A DNA stretch of 64,000 nt. Origin: Lysobacteraceae bacterium NML07-0707 (GTDB lineage Bacteria; Pseudomonadota; Gammaproteobacteria; Xanthomonadales; Xanthomonadaceae). Shown one piece after another: positions 1-8,458 of this stretch. The position numbers were made by a program, and so were the translations under genes. Every line of letters starts with the position of its first letter. Position 1 is the first letter of the stretch. The stretch spans positions 1-64,000 of the forward strand of contig NWQT01000023.1 in the NCBI GenBank assembly GCA_002798295.1. Direction: 5' to 3'. Under the pieces are notes generated by a model, which searched no databases, was not told the DNA's origin, and saw nothing but the letters and a program-made list of their open reading frames with translations.

Positions 1-223
1 GCTGGCGCTCGTACTGCTGGCGAACGTCCTCGGGCTTGGCGCGCAAGGCATTCTCCATGCCACGCTTGCCGTCCTCTACCCAAGCCTCAACCTCTGCCGG
101 GGTCAGGTCAAATTGACGACTTGCCTCGGCCACCGTCGTCTTGCCCTGGATGATCTCAAGCACCAGCGCCGACTTGCGCCGTGCTGTCCAACGTTTGATT
201 GCTTCGTCCATTGCTGCACTCAT
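1..223 (-). CDS. IS3-family transposase OrfA (partial, runs off window start)
   Basis: The minus strand reads from an ATG at 221-223 and stays open to base 1, giving 74 residues that begin MSAAMDEAIKRWTARRKSAL. This resembles the helix-turn-helix OrfA proteins of IS3-type elements, with a basic N-terminal HTH and the segment VEDGKRGMENALRAKP. A good ribosome site (AGAGGAG, 231-237 on the minus strand) lies seven bases before the ATG. The rest of OrfA and all of OrfB lie outside the window, so activity cannot be judged. The family assignment rests on remembered similarity, not a search. Confidence 0.7.
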   Translation of the reverse strand, partial: MSAAMDEAIKRWTARRKSALVLEIIQGKTTVAEASRQFDLTPAEVEAWVEDGKRGMENALRAKPEDVRQQYERQ

Positions 224-279
224 TGGGTGTCTCCTCTAGTGAAGGTAACACCTGAGCAGGAAATCAGTGGGTCACTACA
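1..279 (-). mobile_element. IS3-type insertion sequence, left end and orfA start
   Basis: Upstream of orfA the minus strand begins TGTAGTGACCCACTGATTTC at about 279, a TG-initiated terminus as expected for IS3-family ends. Base 279 is also where an IS481-type transposase reading frame stops matching its family, so both observations place the junction here. The right end is outside the window and target duplications cannot be checked. Confidence 0.6.
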
Positions 280-386
280 TTGATGCCATAACGCTTGGCC
301 AGCGTTCTCAGGCTCTCTTGACTATGTTGTATCGCTCGGCGGGTTGCCTCTGTCGTGGTGGCGCTTGCATGAAGAATCTGGCCCAT
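279..386 (-). pseudogene. IS481-family transposase, N-terminal fragment cut off by an IS3-type insertion
   Basis: From the ATG at 384-386 on the minus strand the frame encodes 36 residues, starting MGQILHASATTTEATRRAIQ and ending RYGIN. This matches my recollection of IS481-family transposase N-termini, which continue after RYGIN with a lysine-rich HTH segment. Here the frame instead runs into the TGTAGTGACC end of the neighbouring element. The fragment cannot make a transposase from this end. The rest may survive beyond the IS3 copy, outside the window. Confidence 0.65.
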
Positions 387-442
387 AGTCCTTCCTTCCA
401 TTCGGGGGAGAAGATTGAACCATCAAAGTCTGGGATCAAACA
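280..442 (-). mobile_element. Remnant of an IS481-type element, left end
   Basis: The stretch from the pilS stop to the IS3 junction contains the truncated transposase start. Upstream of it the minus strand has a candidate terminal sequence beginning TGTTTGATCCCAGACTTTGA at about 442. The outer end then lies only about 21 bases beyond the pilS stop codon. The exact end is uncertain because only one terminus is visible. Confidence 0.45.
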
Positions 443-463
443 ATTTTAGTTAGTTCGGATGTT

Positions 464-2068
464 TCATCGGGTAGATGCAAGTAGGCTTTGCTCGGGCGGA
501 AGTTGGGCTTGTGGGCACGGTATCGACAGCCGGAAACAGGAACCGCTACCGCGACGCAGATACTCCAAGTCGCCACGATTGTTTTGTGCCAGTTCGCGGG
601 AGATGTAAAGACCCAGCCCGGTACCGTGACTTGAGGTGGTATAGAACGGCTTGAAAAGGCTACGAGCAGCGCCTTCGGTAATACCAGGGCCACGATCAAT
701 CACATCCACCATGCAGCGGCTGCTTTCTCTTGCTACCCGCAAGGTCATGTGTGCGGGTTCGTCGGGCATTCGCCCGTAATAGCGAGCGTTGCTGATTAGC
801 ACCATTAGAATCTGGTGCACATGGTCAGGGTCGGCATATGCCATCACCGTTTCTTCGGGGATGCGCAAGGTTAGACTATCGTTGTCCAACGGAAATCCGA
901 TGGAATATTCATCGGCAAAGTTGCGCACCATCTGGCATAGGTCGAACTGCTGCGGTTTCGCTGGCTCGCGCTTGGCAAGCCCAAGTACGCTGTTGATGAT
1001 GCCATTGGTACGGCGCACCTGTTGCTGGATGATATCCAGCATTTTACGATCCATGTAATCTAGGCCTTTTGATTCTTCCAGCAATTGCGCAGCGTAGTTG
1101 ATTGCTGAGAGTGGGTTACGGATCTCGTGTGCCAGACTGGCAGAGAATCGACCGAGTGTGGCCAGTGTCATGGTTTCGGCGCGACGTGCAGCCTGCGAGG
1201 TGTCATTGAGAAAGATCAGGATTTCTTCGCCCTGGGGGAGTAGGCGCAGGAATTGCGGCTCAATCCGTGCCTCATGGTGGCGGAAGGAGAGCAGTTCTTG
1301 ATCCACTGGTTTACCTTCAACCCATTGTTGAAGCTTGCGTGCCAGCAGTGGTGAGCGCAAATCCAGGATTTCCTCGTCAGACAGTGTGGCGTTCAGACGC
1401 AGCAGATATTGGGCGACTTCATTGGAAGTGCGGATGCGGCCTTTATCATTGACCACCAGCACCCCGACTGGCAGGCGCTCCAAAATCAGCGAGTTCATCC
1501 GTGAAAGTTCGGCGATTTCCAAGCTTTGTTGCTCAGTCACCTGGTCTGAATAGGAGATTTTGCGGCCAAGACGGCAGGCCACCAGTGCGATAGCGATATA
1601 AATTAGTGCGTAGGGCAGATGGTCGCTCCATTCCTTGGGCGAAAGCAGCATCAGGCCAATGCCAGCAATGACCGCGATGGACAGACCAAGTGGCAATGAC
1701 ACCAATAGTGCGGCTGCAGACACATTTAGCATCAACATCGGTGCAATCACGTCGTTGGTCTGCGGTGCTAGCCAAGCCACCAAGCCGATGAAAATCAGGT
1801 CGAAGATTGTGCCCAGTATGATTTGGCGAATGGCTGCGACCCGTGTGTAGGCCAGCGCGATGAACCCGGTGGCCACCAACAGATAGCTTAGGCAGACCGG
1901 TAATGCATATAGTAGTAATGAGTTGTGCTGGGGCTCTTCTGCCGTGTTATATGGGATGATCATCGCCAGTAGCGTGACTGCTTCTAACGTACGGTAAAGC
2001 GCATACAGGCGGATTTCGGCACGCAGACTATGGTCGTGAACGGTTTTGAATTGACGAGAGGACACCAT
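464..2068 (-). CDS. pilS: Sensor histidine kinase PilS (type IV pilus regulation)
   Basis: The 534-residue protein is probably the kinase that, with the activator PilR, controls pilin transcription. Its first ~200 residues hold about six hydrophobic segments. A PAS-like region follows (ERLPVGVLVVNDKGRI), then the H box SLAHEIRNPLSAI and an ATPase domain with DRGPGI and GTGLGLYI motifs. I chose the ATG at 2066-2068 because the next residues (SSRQFKTVHDHSLRAEIRLY) match PilS N-termini; a longer frame back to 2194 is not supported. It is divergent from sucC, as in xanthomonads. The expected downstream partner pilR is absent from the visible sequence and insertion sequences sit there instead. Base composition is visibly less GC-biased than in sucC. 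Confidence 0.8.
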   Translation of the reverse strand: MVSSRQFKTVHDHSLRAEIRLYALYRTLEAVTLLAMIIPYNTAEEPQHNSLLLYALPVCLSYLLVATGFIALAYTRVAAIRQIILGTIFDLIFIGLVAWLAPQTNDVIAPMLMLNVSAAALLVSLPLGLSIAVIAGIGLMLLSPKEWSDHLPYALIYIAIALVACRLGRKISYSDQVTEQQSLEIAELSRMNSLILERLPVGVLVVNDKGRIRTSNEVAQYLLRLNATLSDEEILDLRSPLLARKLQQWVEGKPVDQELLSFRHHEARIEPQFLRLLPQGEEILIFLNDTSQAARRAETMTLATLGRFSASLAHEIRNPLSAINYAAQLLEESKGLDYMDRKMLDIIQQQVRRTNGIINSVLGLAKREPAKPQQFDLCQMVRNFADEYSIGFPLDNDSLTLRIPEETVMAYADPDHVHQILMVLISNARYYGRMPDEPAHMTLRVARESSRCMVDVIDRGPGITEGAARSLFKPFYTTSSHGTGLGLYISRELAQNNRGDLEYLRRGSGSCFRLSIPCPQAQLPPEQSLLASTR

Positions 2069-2099
2069 AGTGTGAAATGCTCTTGAAAACGCGGCGTGG

Positions 2100-2105
2100 A
2101 TTATA
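2100..2105 (-). promoter_or_regulatory. Candidate -10 element for pilS
   Basis: A perfect TATAAT lies on the minus strand 31 bases before the pilS ATG. No convincing -35 is present. The plus-strand 11-mer GGATTATAGAG recurs before frr (60802-60812). Confidence 0.35.
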
Positions 2106-2244
2106 GAGGGTGGCTGAGTTTTTGATGGATATCTGCCATTTGCTTGAAACCGCTTTGCTCCCAAAGCCTCTATCAGCGACAATAAGCGGTGCACTCCGGC
2201 GTTTTTTCAGCCGGGGGCTGCCTTTCCACTTTTTTGGTGACTCA

Positions 2245-3411
2245 ATGAACTTTCACGAATATCAGGCCAAAGCGCTGTTTGCCGATTACGGCATCGCCGT
2301 TCCCGCCGGGCAGGTTGCCCATTCCCCTGACGAAGCGGTTGCTGCCGCCAAAGCCATTGGTGGCGATTTCTGGGTGGTGAAGGCCCAGATCCATGCCGGT
2401 GGTCGCGGCAAGGCTGGCGGCGTCAAGTTGGCCAAGACCCTGGACGAAGTGCGTGACTATGCCAAGGCCATGCTGGGCACGAAGATGGCGACCTACCAGA
2501 CTGCCGGTGTTGAACTTCCGGTGGACAGCGTGCTGATCACCCAGGCCACCAATATCGACAAGGAGCTGTATCTGTCGGTGCTGGTCGATCGCGCTACCCA
2601 GAGCGTGACCTTCATCGCTTCGGCCGAAGGCGGCATGGACATCGAGCAGGTCGCTGCGGAAAAGCCCGAAGCCATCAAGACCCTGCATGTCAACTATGTC
2701 GAGGGTCTGCAAGGCTATCAGTGCCGTGACCTTGGTTTTGCGCTCGGCCTTTCCGCCAAGCAGGTGGGACAGCTGACCAAGATCATGCTGGGTCTGTACA
2801 AGCTGTTCAACGACAAGGATCTGGCGCTGGTGGAGCTGAACCCGCTGGCTATCCTCGATAACGGCGATCTGGCAGTGCTCGATGGCAAGATCAATTCCGA
2901 CGACAACGCCAACTTCCGTCATCCGGAACTGGTCGCCATGCGCGATGTGCGTCAGGAAGACGAAACCGAAGTGCTGGCTTCCAAGTACGACCTCAACTAC
3001 GTCACCATGGACGGCAATATCGGCTGCATGGTGAATGGCGCAGGCCTTGCCATGGCCACCATGGACGTCATCAAGTTGAACGGCGGCGAGCCGGCCAACT
3101 TCCTCGATGTCGGCGGCGGCGCCAACAAGGAAAAAGTCACCGAGGCCTTCAAGCTGATCCTTTCCAGCGACAAGGTGAAGGCGGTATTCGTCAATATCTT
3201 CGGCGGCATCGTGCGCTGCGACATGATTGCCGACGGCATCATCGCCGCGGTCAAGGAAGTGGGCGTCAAGGTGCCGGTGATCGTGCGCCTTGAGGGTACC
3301 AATGTGGAAGCAGGCAAGGAACTTCTGAAGAACTCCGGCCTTGCCATCATTCCGGCCGACGACATCAACGATGGCGCGAAGAAGGCGGTTGCCGCCGTCA
3401 ACGCCGCCTGA
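2245..3411 (+). CDS. sucC: Succinyl-CoA synthetase (ADP-forming) subunit beta
   Basis: The 388-residue protein, the same length as E. coli SucC, is the nucleotide-binding subunit of the TCA-cycle enzyme that converts succinyl-CoA to succinate with substrate-level phosphorylation. It starts [17 protein letters not shown] and has an N-terminal ATP-grasp domain ([11 protein letters not shown]). The C-terminal ligase domain carries GGGANKEKV and [12 protein letters not shown]. The frame extends upstream to 2110, but the ATG at 2245 matches the family start. It is followed after 21 bases by sucD, so the two are cotranscribed. Confidence 0.97.
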   Translation: MNFHEYQAKALFADYGIAVPAGQVAHSPDEAVAAAKAIGGDFWVVKAQIHAGGRGKAGGVKLAKTLDEVRDYAKAMLGTKMATYQTAGVELPVDSVLITQATNIDKELYLSVLVDRATQSVTFIASAEGGMDIEQVAAEKPEAIKTLHVNYVEGLQGYQCRDLGFALGLSAKQVGQLTKIMLGLYKLFNDKDLALVELNPLAILDNGDLAVLDGKINSDDNANFRHPELVAMRDVRQEDETEVLASKYDLNYVTMDGNIGCMVNGAGLAMATMDVIKLNGGEPANFLDVGGGANKEKVTEAFKLILSSDKVKAVFVNIFGGIVRCDMIADGIIAAVKEVGVKVPVIVRLEGTNVEAGKELLKNSGLAIIPADDINDGAKKAVAAVNAA

Positions 3412-3432
3412 TTACCGCAAGGACTTATACTC

Positions 3433-4308
3433 ATGGCAGTTTTGATCAACAAGAACACTAAGGTCATCGTGCAGGGCTTTACCGGCTCGCAAGGGACCTT
3501 CCACGCCCAGCAGATGCTCGACTACGGCACCCAGGTCGTCGGCGGCGTGACCCCCGGCAAGGGCGGCAGTGAACACCTCGGTCTGCCGGTATTCGATACC
3601 GTCAAGCAGGCCGTGGAAAAGACCGGCGCCGATGCCTCGGTCATCTACGTGCCGCCGCCGTTCGCCGCTGACGCCATCCTTGAGGCTGCCGATGCCGGCA
3701 TCAAGGTCATCATCTGCATCACCGAAGGCATTCCGGTGCTGGACATGATGCGCGTCAAGAATGTGCTCAAGCAGCATCCCGACACCGTGCTGGTCGGGCC
3801 GAACTGCCCCGGCGTGATCACTCCGGGCGAATGCAAGATCGGCATCATGCCCGGCCATATCCACATGCCGGGCAAGATCGGCATCGTCAGCCGCTCCGGT
3901 ACGCTCACCTATGAAGCGGTGAAGCAGACCACCGACGCCGGCCTTGGCCAGTCCACCTGCATCGGCATCGGCGGCGACCCGATCAATGGCACCAACTTCA
4001 TCGACGCGCTGAAGCTGTTCCAGGAAGACCCGCAGACCGAAGGCATCATCATGGTCGGCGAAATCGGCGGCAGCGCCGAAGAAGAAGCCGCCGAATACAT
4101 TGCCAAGCACGTCACCAAGCCGGTGGTGGGCTTCATTGCTGGTGCCTCGGCGCCGAAGGGCAAGCGCATGGGCCATGCCGGTGCCATTGCCTCCGGTGGC
4201 TCGGGCACGGCCGAAGGCAAGTTCGCGGCGATGGAAAAGGCCGGTGTCACCACGGTGAAATCGCCGGGCGACCTCGGCGCGGCGATTGCCAAGCGCCTTG
4301 CCAAGTAA
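3433..4308 (+). CDS. sucD: Succinyl-CoA synthetase (ADP-forming) subunit alpha
   Basis: The 291-residue protein is the CoA-binding and phosphohistidine subunit that pairs with SucC. It has an N-terminal Rossmann-like CoA-binding domain ([19 protein letters not shown]). The phosphorylated histidine is at about residue 248 in the segment [11 protein letters not shown], before a glycine-rich [11 protein letters not shown] strong terminator follows 26 bases after the stop, so the sucCD unit ends here and the fab operon is separate. Confidence 0.97.
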   Translation: MAVLINKNTKVIVQGFTGSQGTFHAQQMLDYGTQVVGGVTPGKGGSEHLGLPVFDTVKQAVEKTGADASVIYVPPPFAADAILEAADAGIKVIICITEGIPVLDMMRVKNVLKQHPDTVLVGPNCPGVITPGECKIGIMPGHIHMPGKIGIVSRSGTLTYEAVKQTTDAGLGQSTCIGIGGDPINGTNFIDALKLFQEDPQTEGIIMVGEIGGSAEEEAAEYIAKHVTKPVVGFIAGASAPKGKRMGHAGAIASGGSGTAEGKFAAMEKAGVTTVKSPGDLGAAIAKRLAK

Positions 4309-4333
4309 GTCGCGCTGGCGTTGAGCACTCACA

Positions 4334-4362
4334 ACGGGCTGCCTTCGGGCAGCCCGTTTTTT
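4334..4362 (+). terminator. Rho-independent terminator after sucCD
   Basis: A 10-bp stem (ACGGGCTGCC / GGCAGCCCGT) closes a TTCG tetraloop and runs directly into a T tract. Confidence 0.9.
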
Positions 4363-4363
4363 G

Positions 4364-4391
4364 TTGCCAAGCCGGGCAGGGCGGCTAAACT
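4364..4391 (+). promoter_or_regulatory. Candidate sigma-70 promoter for the fabD operon
   Basis: TTGCCA (4364-4369) and TAAACT (4386-4391) are separated by 16 bases. They sit just after the sucD terminator and 27 bases before the fabD start codon. Confidence 0.5.
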
Positions 4392-4418
4392 GCATACTTT
4401 TCCCGCAAAGGTGAACGC

Positions 4419-5357
4419 GTGAGCGAACAATTGGCATTTGTTTTTCCGGGGCAGGGCTCGCAGGGCGTGGGCATGCTGGCCGAGCTGTCTGAAGCCCATG
4501 CCCAAATCCGGCAGGCATTTGATGAGGCTTCCGAAGGCGCGGGGGTCGATTTGTGGGCGCTGTCGCAAGGTGGTCCTGAGGAAATGCTGAACCGTACCGA
4601 GTTCACCCAGCCGGCGCTGCTGGCTGCTGGTATCGGTGTATGGCGCGCCTGGCAGGCCGTAGGCGGCGTGCAACCGGCGCTGTTGGCCGGGCATAGCCTG
4701 GGCGAATACACCGCGCTGGTGGCAGCGGGCGCTTTGAGCCTTGAAGAAGGGGCGCATTTGGTGCGTATCCGCGGGCAACTGATGCAGGAAGCGGCGCCAA
4801 CGGGCACCGGTGCGATGGCGGCGGTGATTGGCGCTGAAGACGCCTTGGTGGCCGAGGTCTGTGAGGCGGCTTCCGATACCCGCGTGGTGGTGCCGGCCAA
4901 TTACAACTCGCCGGGTCAGATCGTGATCGGCGGCGATGCCGAGGCAGTGGACAAGGCGTTGGCGCTCTTGGCAGAGCGCGGGGTGAAAAAGGCAGTGAAG
5001 CTGGCAGTCAGCGTGCCCTCGCATACGCCGCTGATGCGCGAGGCGGCCAACCGTCTGGCTGAAACCATGCGCGGGCTGCACTGGAAGGCACCGGCCATTC
5101 CGGTGGTGCAGAACGTCGATGCCCGTATCCATGAAGGGGTGGACGATATCCGTGATGCCCTGGTGCGGCAGCTGTACCTGCCGGTGCGCTGGACTGAATG
5201 TGTCGAACTTTTGGCCGGGCGCGGTGTGACGCGGCTTGGCGAATGTGGCCCGGGCAAAGTGTTGACCGGTCTTGCGCGGCGGATCGACAAAACGCTGGAC
5301 GCTCGTGCGCTGGGCGACTTGCCGGGCTTTACCGGCGCGCAGGAAGAATGGCGCTGA
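4419..5357 (+). CDS. fabD: Malonyl-CoA:ACP transacylase
   Basis: The 312-residue enzyme moves malonyl groups from CoA to acyl carrier protein, supplying the elongation units of fatty acid synthesis. The nucleophile Ser93 lies in GHSLGEYTAL, and a conserved histidine is in VPSHTPLM. The N-terminal motif FVFPGQGSQ is typical. Translation must start at a GTG (4419-4421), because the nearby in-frame alternatives are blocked and the protein begins SEQLAFVFPG as in the family. fabG follows after 23 bases. In related genomes rpmF-plsX-fabH precede fabD, whereas here it is sucD, so the usual front of the fab cluster is elsewhere. Confidence 0.96.
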   Translation: MSEQLAFVFPGQGSQGVGMLAELSEAHAQIRQAFDEASEGAGVDLWALSQGGPEEMLNRTEFTQPALLAAGIGVWRAWQAVGGVQPALLAGHSLGEYTALVAAGALSLEEGAHLVRIRGQLMQEAAPTGTGAMAAVIGAEDALVAEVCEAASDTRVVVPANYNSPGQIVIGGDAEAVDKALALLAERGVKKAVKLAVSVPSHTPLMREAANRLAETMRGLHWKAPAIPVVQNVDARIHEGVDDIRDALVRQLYLPVRWTECVELLAGRGVTRLGECGPGKVLTGLARRIDKTLDARALGDLPGFTGAQEEWR

Positions 5358-5380
5358 AATTTTGAATTTGAGGAAAAACG

Positions 5381-6124
5381 ATGAGCAAACCGCTTGAGAA
5401 CCAAATTGCGCTGGTCACCGGCGCTTCCCGCGGCATCGGCGCGGCGATTGCCGATGAGCTGGCTGCGCGCGGCGCGAAAGTCATTGGCACGGCGACCAGC
5501 GAATCGGGGGCTGCGGCCATCGGTGCGCGTCTTGCGGCGCAAGGCGGCGAAGGCCGGGTGTTGGATGTCAATGAGGAAGGTGCCATCGAGGCGCTGGTCG
5601 AGGCCATCCAGAAAGACCACGGCGGGCTGTCGATTCTGGTCAACAATGCCGGCATCACCCGCGACAACCTGCTGATGCGCATGAAAGACGAGGATTGGCA
5701 GGCGATTCTCGATACCAACCTGACCAGCGTGTATCGCGCCAGCAAGGCAGTGATGCGCGGCATGATGAAAGCGCGTCATGGCCGCATCATCAATATCGCC
5801 TCGGTGATCGGCGTGACCGGCAATGCCGGGCAGGCCAATTACGCAGCCGCCAAGGCCGGCATCATCGCCTTCAGCAAGTCGCTGGCCAAGGAAATCGGCA
5901 GCCGTGGCATCACCGTCAATGTGGTGGCACCGGGGTTTATCGCCACCGACATGACCGCCGACCTGCCCGAGGACGCCAAGGCGGCCATGAATGCGCAGAT
6001 TGCGCTGGGGCGTCCCGGCACGCCCGCCGACATCGCCCGTGCGGTGGCTTTTCTGGCAGGTCCGGATGCGGCCTATATCACTGGCGAAACCCTGCACGTC
6101 AACGGCGGCATGTACATGCCCTGA
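5381..6124 (+). CDS. fabG: 3-oxoacyl-ACP reductase
   Basis: The 247-residue short-chain dehydrogenase reduces 3-oxoacyl-ACP with NADPH in the fatty acid elongation cycle. It has the cofactor motif TGASRGIG (13-20), NNAG (88-91) and the catalytic Ser141, Tyr154 and Lys158 in SVIGVTGNAGQANYAAAKAG. The length equals the family norm. A GAGG ribosome site lies eight bases before the ATG. acpP follows after 115 bases, enough for a separate acpP promoter. Confidence 0.96.
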   Translation: MSKPLENQIALVTGASRGIGAAIADELAARGAKVIGTATSESGAAAIGARLAAQGGEGRVLDVNEEGAIEALVEAIQKDHGGLSILVNNAGITRDNLLMRMKDEDWQAILDTNLTSVYRASKAVMRGMMKARHGRIINIASVIGVTGNAGQANYAAAKAGIIAFSKSLAKEIGSRGITVNVVAPGFIATDMTADLPEDAKAAMNAQIALGRPGTPADIARAVAFLAGPDAAYITGETLHVNGGMYMP

Positions 6125-6239
6125 TGGCAGATGCGCCAAATGGCCGCGCCGACCATACGCCAGTGTCGTGCGTGGGCCCAAGTTTCCCTTACACTACGCA
6201 ACTCGTTTCACTTGAACCAATCCCCCGGAGGGGTCACAC

Positions 6240-6479
6240 ATGAGCAATATCGAAGAACGCGTCAAGAAGATTGTGGTTGAACAACTGGGTGCCAAGGAAG
6301 AAGACGTTGTAAACAGCGCCTCCTTCGTGGACGACCTGGGCGCGGACTCGCTGGATACCGTTGAGCTGGTGATGGCGCTGGAAGAAGAATTCGAATGCGA
6401 AATTCCGGACGAAGATGCTGAAAAAATCACCACCGTTCAGCAGGCTATCGACTATGTGAAGGCCAACGTCAAGGCCTGA
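6240..6479 (+). CDS. acpP: Acyl carrier protein
   Basis: The 79-residue acidic protein carries growing acyl chains on a 4'-phosphopantetheine attached to Ser37 in [10 protein letters not shown]. Length and sequence are nearly standard for AcpP ([20 protein letters not shown]). A strong GGAGG ribosome site precedes the ATG, in keeping with very high expression. A hairpin follows the stop codon and may lower read-through into fabF. Confidence 0.98.
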   Translation: MSNIEERVKKIVVEQLGAKEEDVVNSASFVDDLGADSLDTVELVMALEEEFECEIPDEDAEKITTVQQAIDYVKANVKA

Positions 6480-6505
6480 ACCTGATTCGGTGTGAATCCA
6501 TGTCG

Positions 6506-6524
6506 GGGCCGCTTTGTGCGGCCC
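6506..6524 (+). terminator. Hairpin between acpP and fabF, possible attenuator
   Basis: GGGCCGC and GCGGCCC form a perfect 7-bp stem around TTTGT. No good T tract follows, so it is more likely a partial terminator or mRNA 3' stabiliser for acpP than a full stop. Confidence 0.4.
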
Positions 6525-6590
6525 TTGGCATGTTGGAAGCAATACCTGACACTTAAGCAAAACTAAGCAAAACGACAAACCGGAGTCCGC

Positions 6591-7829
6591 ATGTCTCATC
6601 GTCGCGTCGTCATCACCGGCCTTGGCATCCTCTCACCGCTGGGCAATAACCTGGAAAGCAACTGGGCGGCCATCAAGGCCGGACGCTCGGGGATTGGCCC
6701 CATCACTCACTTTGATGCTTCGGCATTCGCCACACGGATTTCCGGCGAAGTGCGTGGCTTTGACCCTGCCAGCTTCATCACGCCCAAGGACGTGAAGAAG
6801 ATGGACCCATTCGTGCATTACGGCGTGGCCGCAGGCCTGATGGCTATCGAGGATGCCGGTTTGGTGATTGAAGGCGAGGCTGCCGAACGCATCGGTGTGG
6901 CCATCGGCGCGGGTATCGGCGGGCTTTCCGGTATCGAGGACACCACGCTGAAGCTTGCCAACGGCGGGCCGCGCAAGATTTCGCCGTTCTATATTCCCAG
7001 CACCATCGTCAACATGGTGTCCGGGCAACTTTCCATCATGACCGGCGCCAAGGGGCCGAATATTGCCGCCGTCACGGCCTGCACCACGGCCACCCACAAT
7101 ATTGGCCTGGCCTATCGCATGATTCAGTACGGCGATGCCGATGCGATGGTTTGCGGTGGCGCCGAACACGCCACCACGCCGACCGCAGTGGGCGGCTTCT
7201 GTGCGATGAAGGCGATGTCCACCCGTAACGATGCGCCGGAGCGCGCCTCGCGTCCCTGGGATGCCGAGCGCGATGGTTTTGTGATGGGCGATGGCGCGGG
7301 CGTGCTGGTGCTGGAAGAATACGAGCGCGCCAGGGCGCGTGGCGCGCGCATCTATGCCGAACTGGTCGGCTTTGGCATGAGCGGTGATGCCTATCACATG
7401 ACCTCGCCCAGCGAGAGTGGCGAAGGCGCGGCGCGCTGCATGCACAACGCCCTGCGCGATGCCGGACTCAATGCCGAGGCGGTTGGCTATATCAATGCCC
7501 ACGGGACTTCCACCCCGGCCGGTGACCTGGCCGAAACCATGGCGGTGAAAGCGGTGCTGGGCGATGCTGCCGGCAAGGTCATGGTCAGCTCCACCAAGTC
7601 GATGACCGGGCATCTGCTGGGGGCGGCCGGTGGCGTGGAGGCCGTGTATTCGGCGATGGCGCTGTTTGATGGCGTGATTCCGCCCACCATCAACCTCGAC
7701 AACCCCTCCGAGGGCTGCGACCTGGATTATGTTGCGCATACTGCCCGCCAGCATCAGGTGGACGTGGCGCTGTCCAATTCCTTTGGTTTTGGCGGTACCA
7801 ACGGCACCCTGGTATTCAAGCGGGTTTGA
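6591..7829 (+). CDS. fabF: 3-oxoacyl-ACP synthase II
   Basis: The 412-residue condensing enzyme extends acyl-ACP by two carbons and is important for making cis-vaccenate. The catalytic triad is visible: Cys164 in [11 protein letters not shown], His304 in [11 protein letters not shown] and His341 in TGHLLGAAG, with Lys336 in SSTKSMTG. The protein starts [20 protein letters not shown] and is full length. Its TGA overlaps the next gene's ATG by one base (TGATG at 7827-7831), suggesting coupled translation into the pab genes. Confidence 0.97.
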   Translation: MSHRRVVITGLGILSPLGNNLESNWAAIKAGRSGIGPITHFDASAFATRISGEVRGFDPASFITPKDVKKMDPFVHYGVAAGLMAIEDAGLVIEGEAAERIGVAIGAGIGGLSGIEDTTLKLANGGPRKISPFYIPSTIVNMVSGQLSIMTGAKGPNIAAVTACTTATHNIGLAYRMIQYGDADAMVCGGAEHATTPTAVGGFCAMKAMSTRNDAPERASRPWDAERDGFVMGDGAGVLVLEEYERARARGARIYAELVGFGMSGDAYHMTSPSESGEGAARCMHNALRDAGLNAEAVGYINAHGTSTPAGDLAETMAVKAVLGDAAGKVMVSSTKSMTGHLLGAAGGVEAVYSAMALFDGVIPPTINLDNPSEGCDLDYVAHTARQHQVDVALSNSFGFGGTNGTLVFKRV

Positions 7830-8458
7830 TGATGAGCCATGACCTGCTTGCCGGCATCGGGCGCCTGCTTGAGGCGCCAGCGCCGAAGTTCATTGATGAT
7901 GAGGCCAGCGGCGGCCATGTGACCGAGCTGACCAAGGAGGCGGGTGCGCCTGCGACCGCCGATGATCTGGCCTGGCTGGAAAACGCACTGGCCGGTAGCG
8001 CCAACAGCCTTCTGGCGTTGTACCGGCGCTGGGATGGCATGCGGCTTTTTGCCGACCAGCACGATATGGAAACCTGCTTTTATTTCCTGCCCATCAAGCA
8101 GATGGAAGCGGAAAAGCAGGAGTTGCTGCGCTGGATGAAGCTCGGGCTTGAGCAGGCGCATGACTACCCCGAAGAACTGGATGAAAGCGGCAAGCAGGCG
8201 TTCTACGGCATTCCCGAGTGGTGGCAGAGTGCGCTGGTATTTGCCGGTTTTGGCTATGCGCCGGAGCGCTTTTTCATCGCCACCGAAGGCGTGCACCGTG
8301 GCCGCATCTTTACTCATGAGCATGATGGCGGCTACAGCATCAAGGTGGCTGAAAACAGCGACGCGCTGTTGCGCCAGCTGGGCGAAGACCCGGCAGGCTT
8401 CATGCGCAACAACTATGGCGTCGGCTATCACGATGTAGCGCGCTATCTGCCGGAATGA
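7829..8458 (+). CDS. SMI1/KNR4 (SUKH)-like protein of unknown function
   Basis: The 209-residue soluble protein resembles the SMI1/KNR4 superfamily: an N-terminal helical region, then LLALYRRWDGMRLFADQ and an aromatic central segment (IPEWWQSALVFAGFGYAPERFF). Members include immunity proteins and regulatory scaffolds, so the family name gives no biochemical role. Two adjacent ATG codons (7829 and 7832) could start it. The first overlaps the fabF stop, and the 3' end overlaps pabB by ATGA, so it is cotranscribed and coupled with fatty acid and folate genes. I do not know why it belongs there. The family assignment is moderate. Confidence 0.6.
   Translation: MMSHDLLAGIGRLLEAPAPKFIDDEASGGHVTELTKEAGAPATADDLAWLENALAGSANSLLALYRRWDGMRLFADQHDMETCFYFLPIKQMEAEKQELLRWMKLGLEQAHDYPEELDESGKQAFYGIPEWWQSALVFAGFGYAPERFFIATEGVHRGRIFTHEHDGGYSIKVAENSDALLRQLGEDPAGFMRNNYGVGYHDVARYLPE

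Noticed and set aside
3412-5132. Long open frames opposite sucD and fabD (for example 3412-4518 minus, 4916-6181 minus)
   Set aside because: They are mirror frames of strongly conserved genes in high-GC DNA, with arginine/histidine-rich low-complexity translations and no family features.
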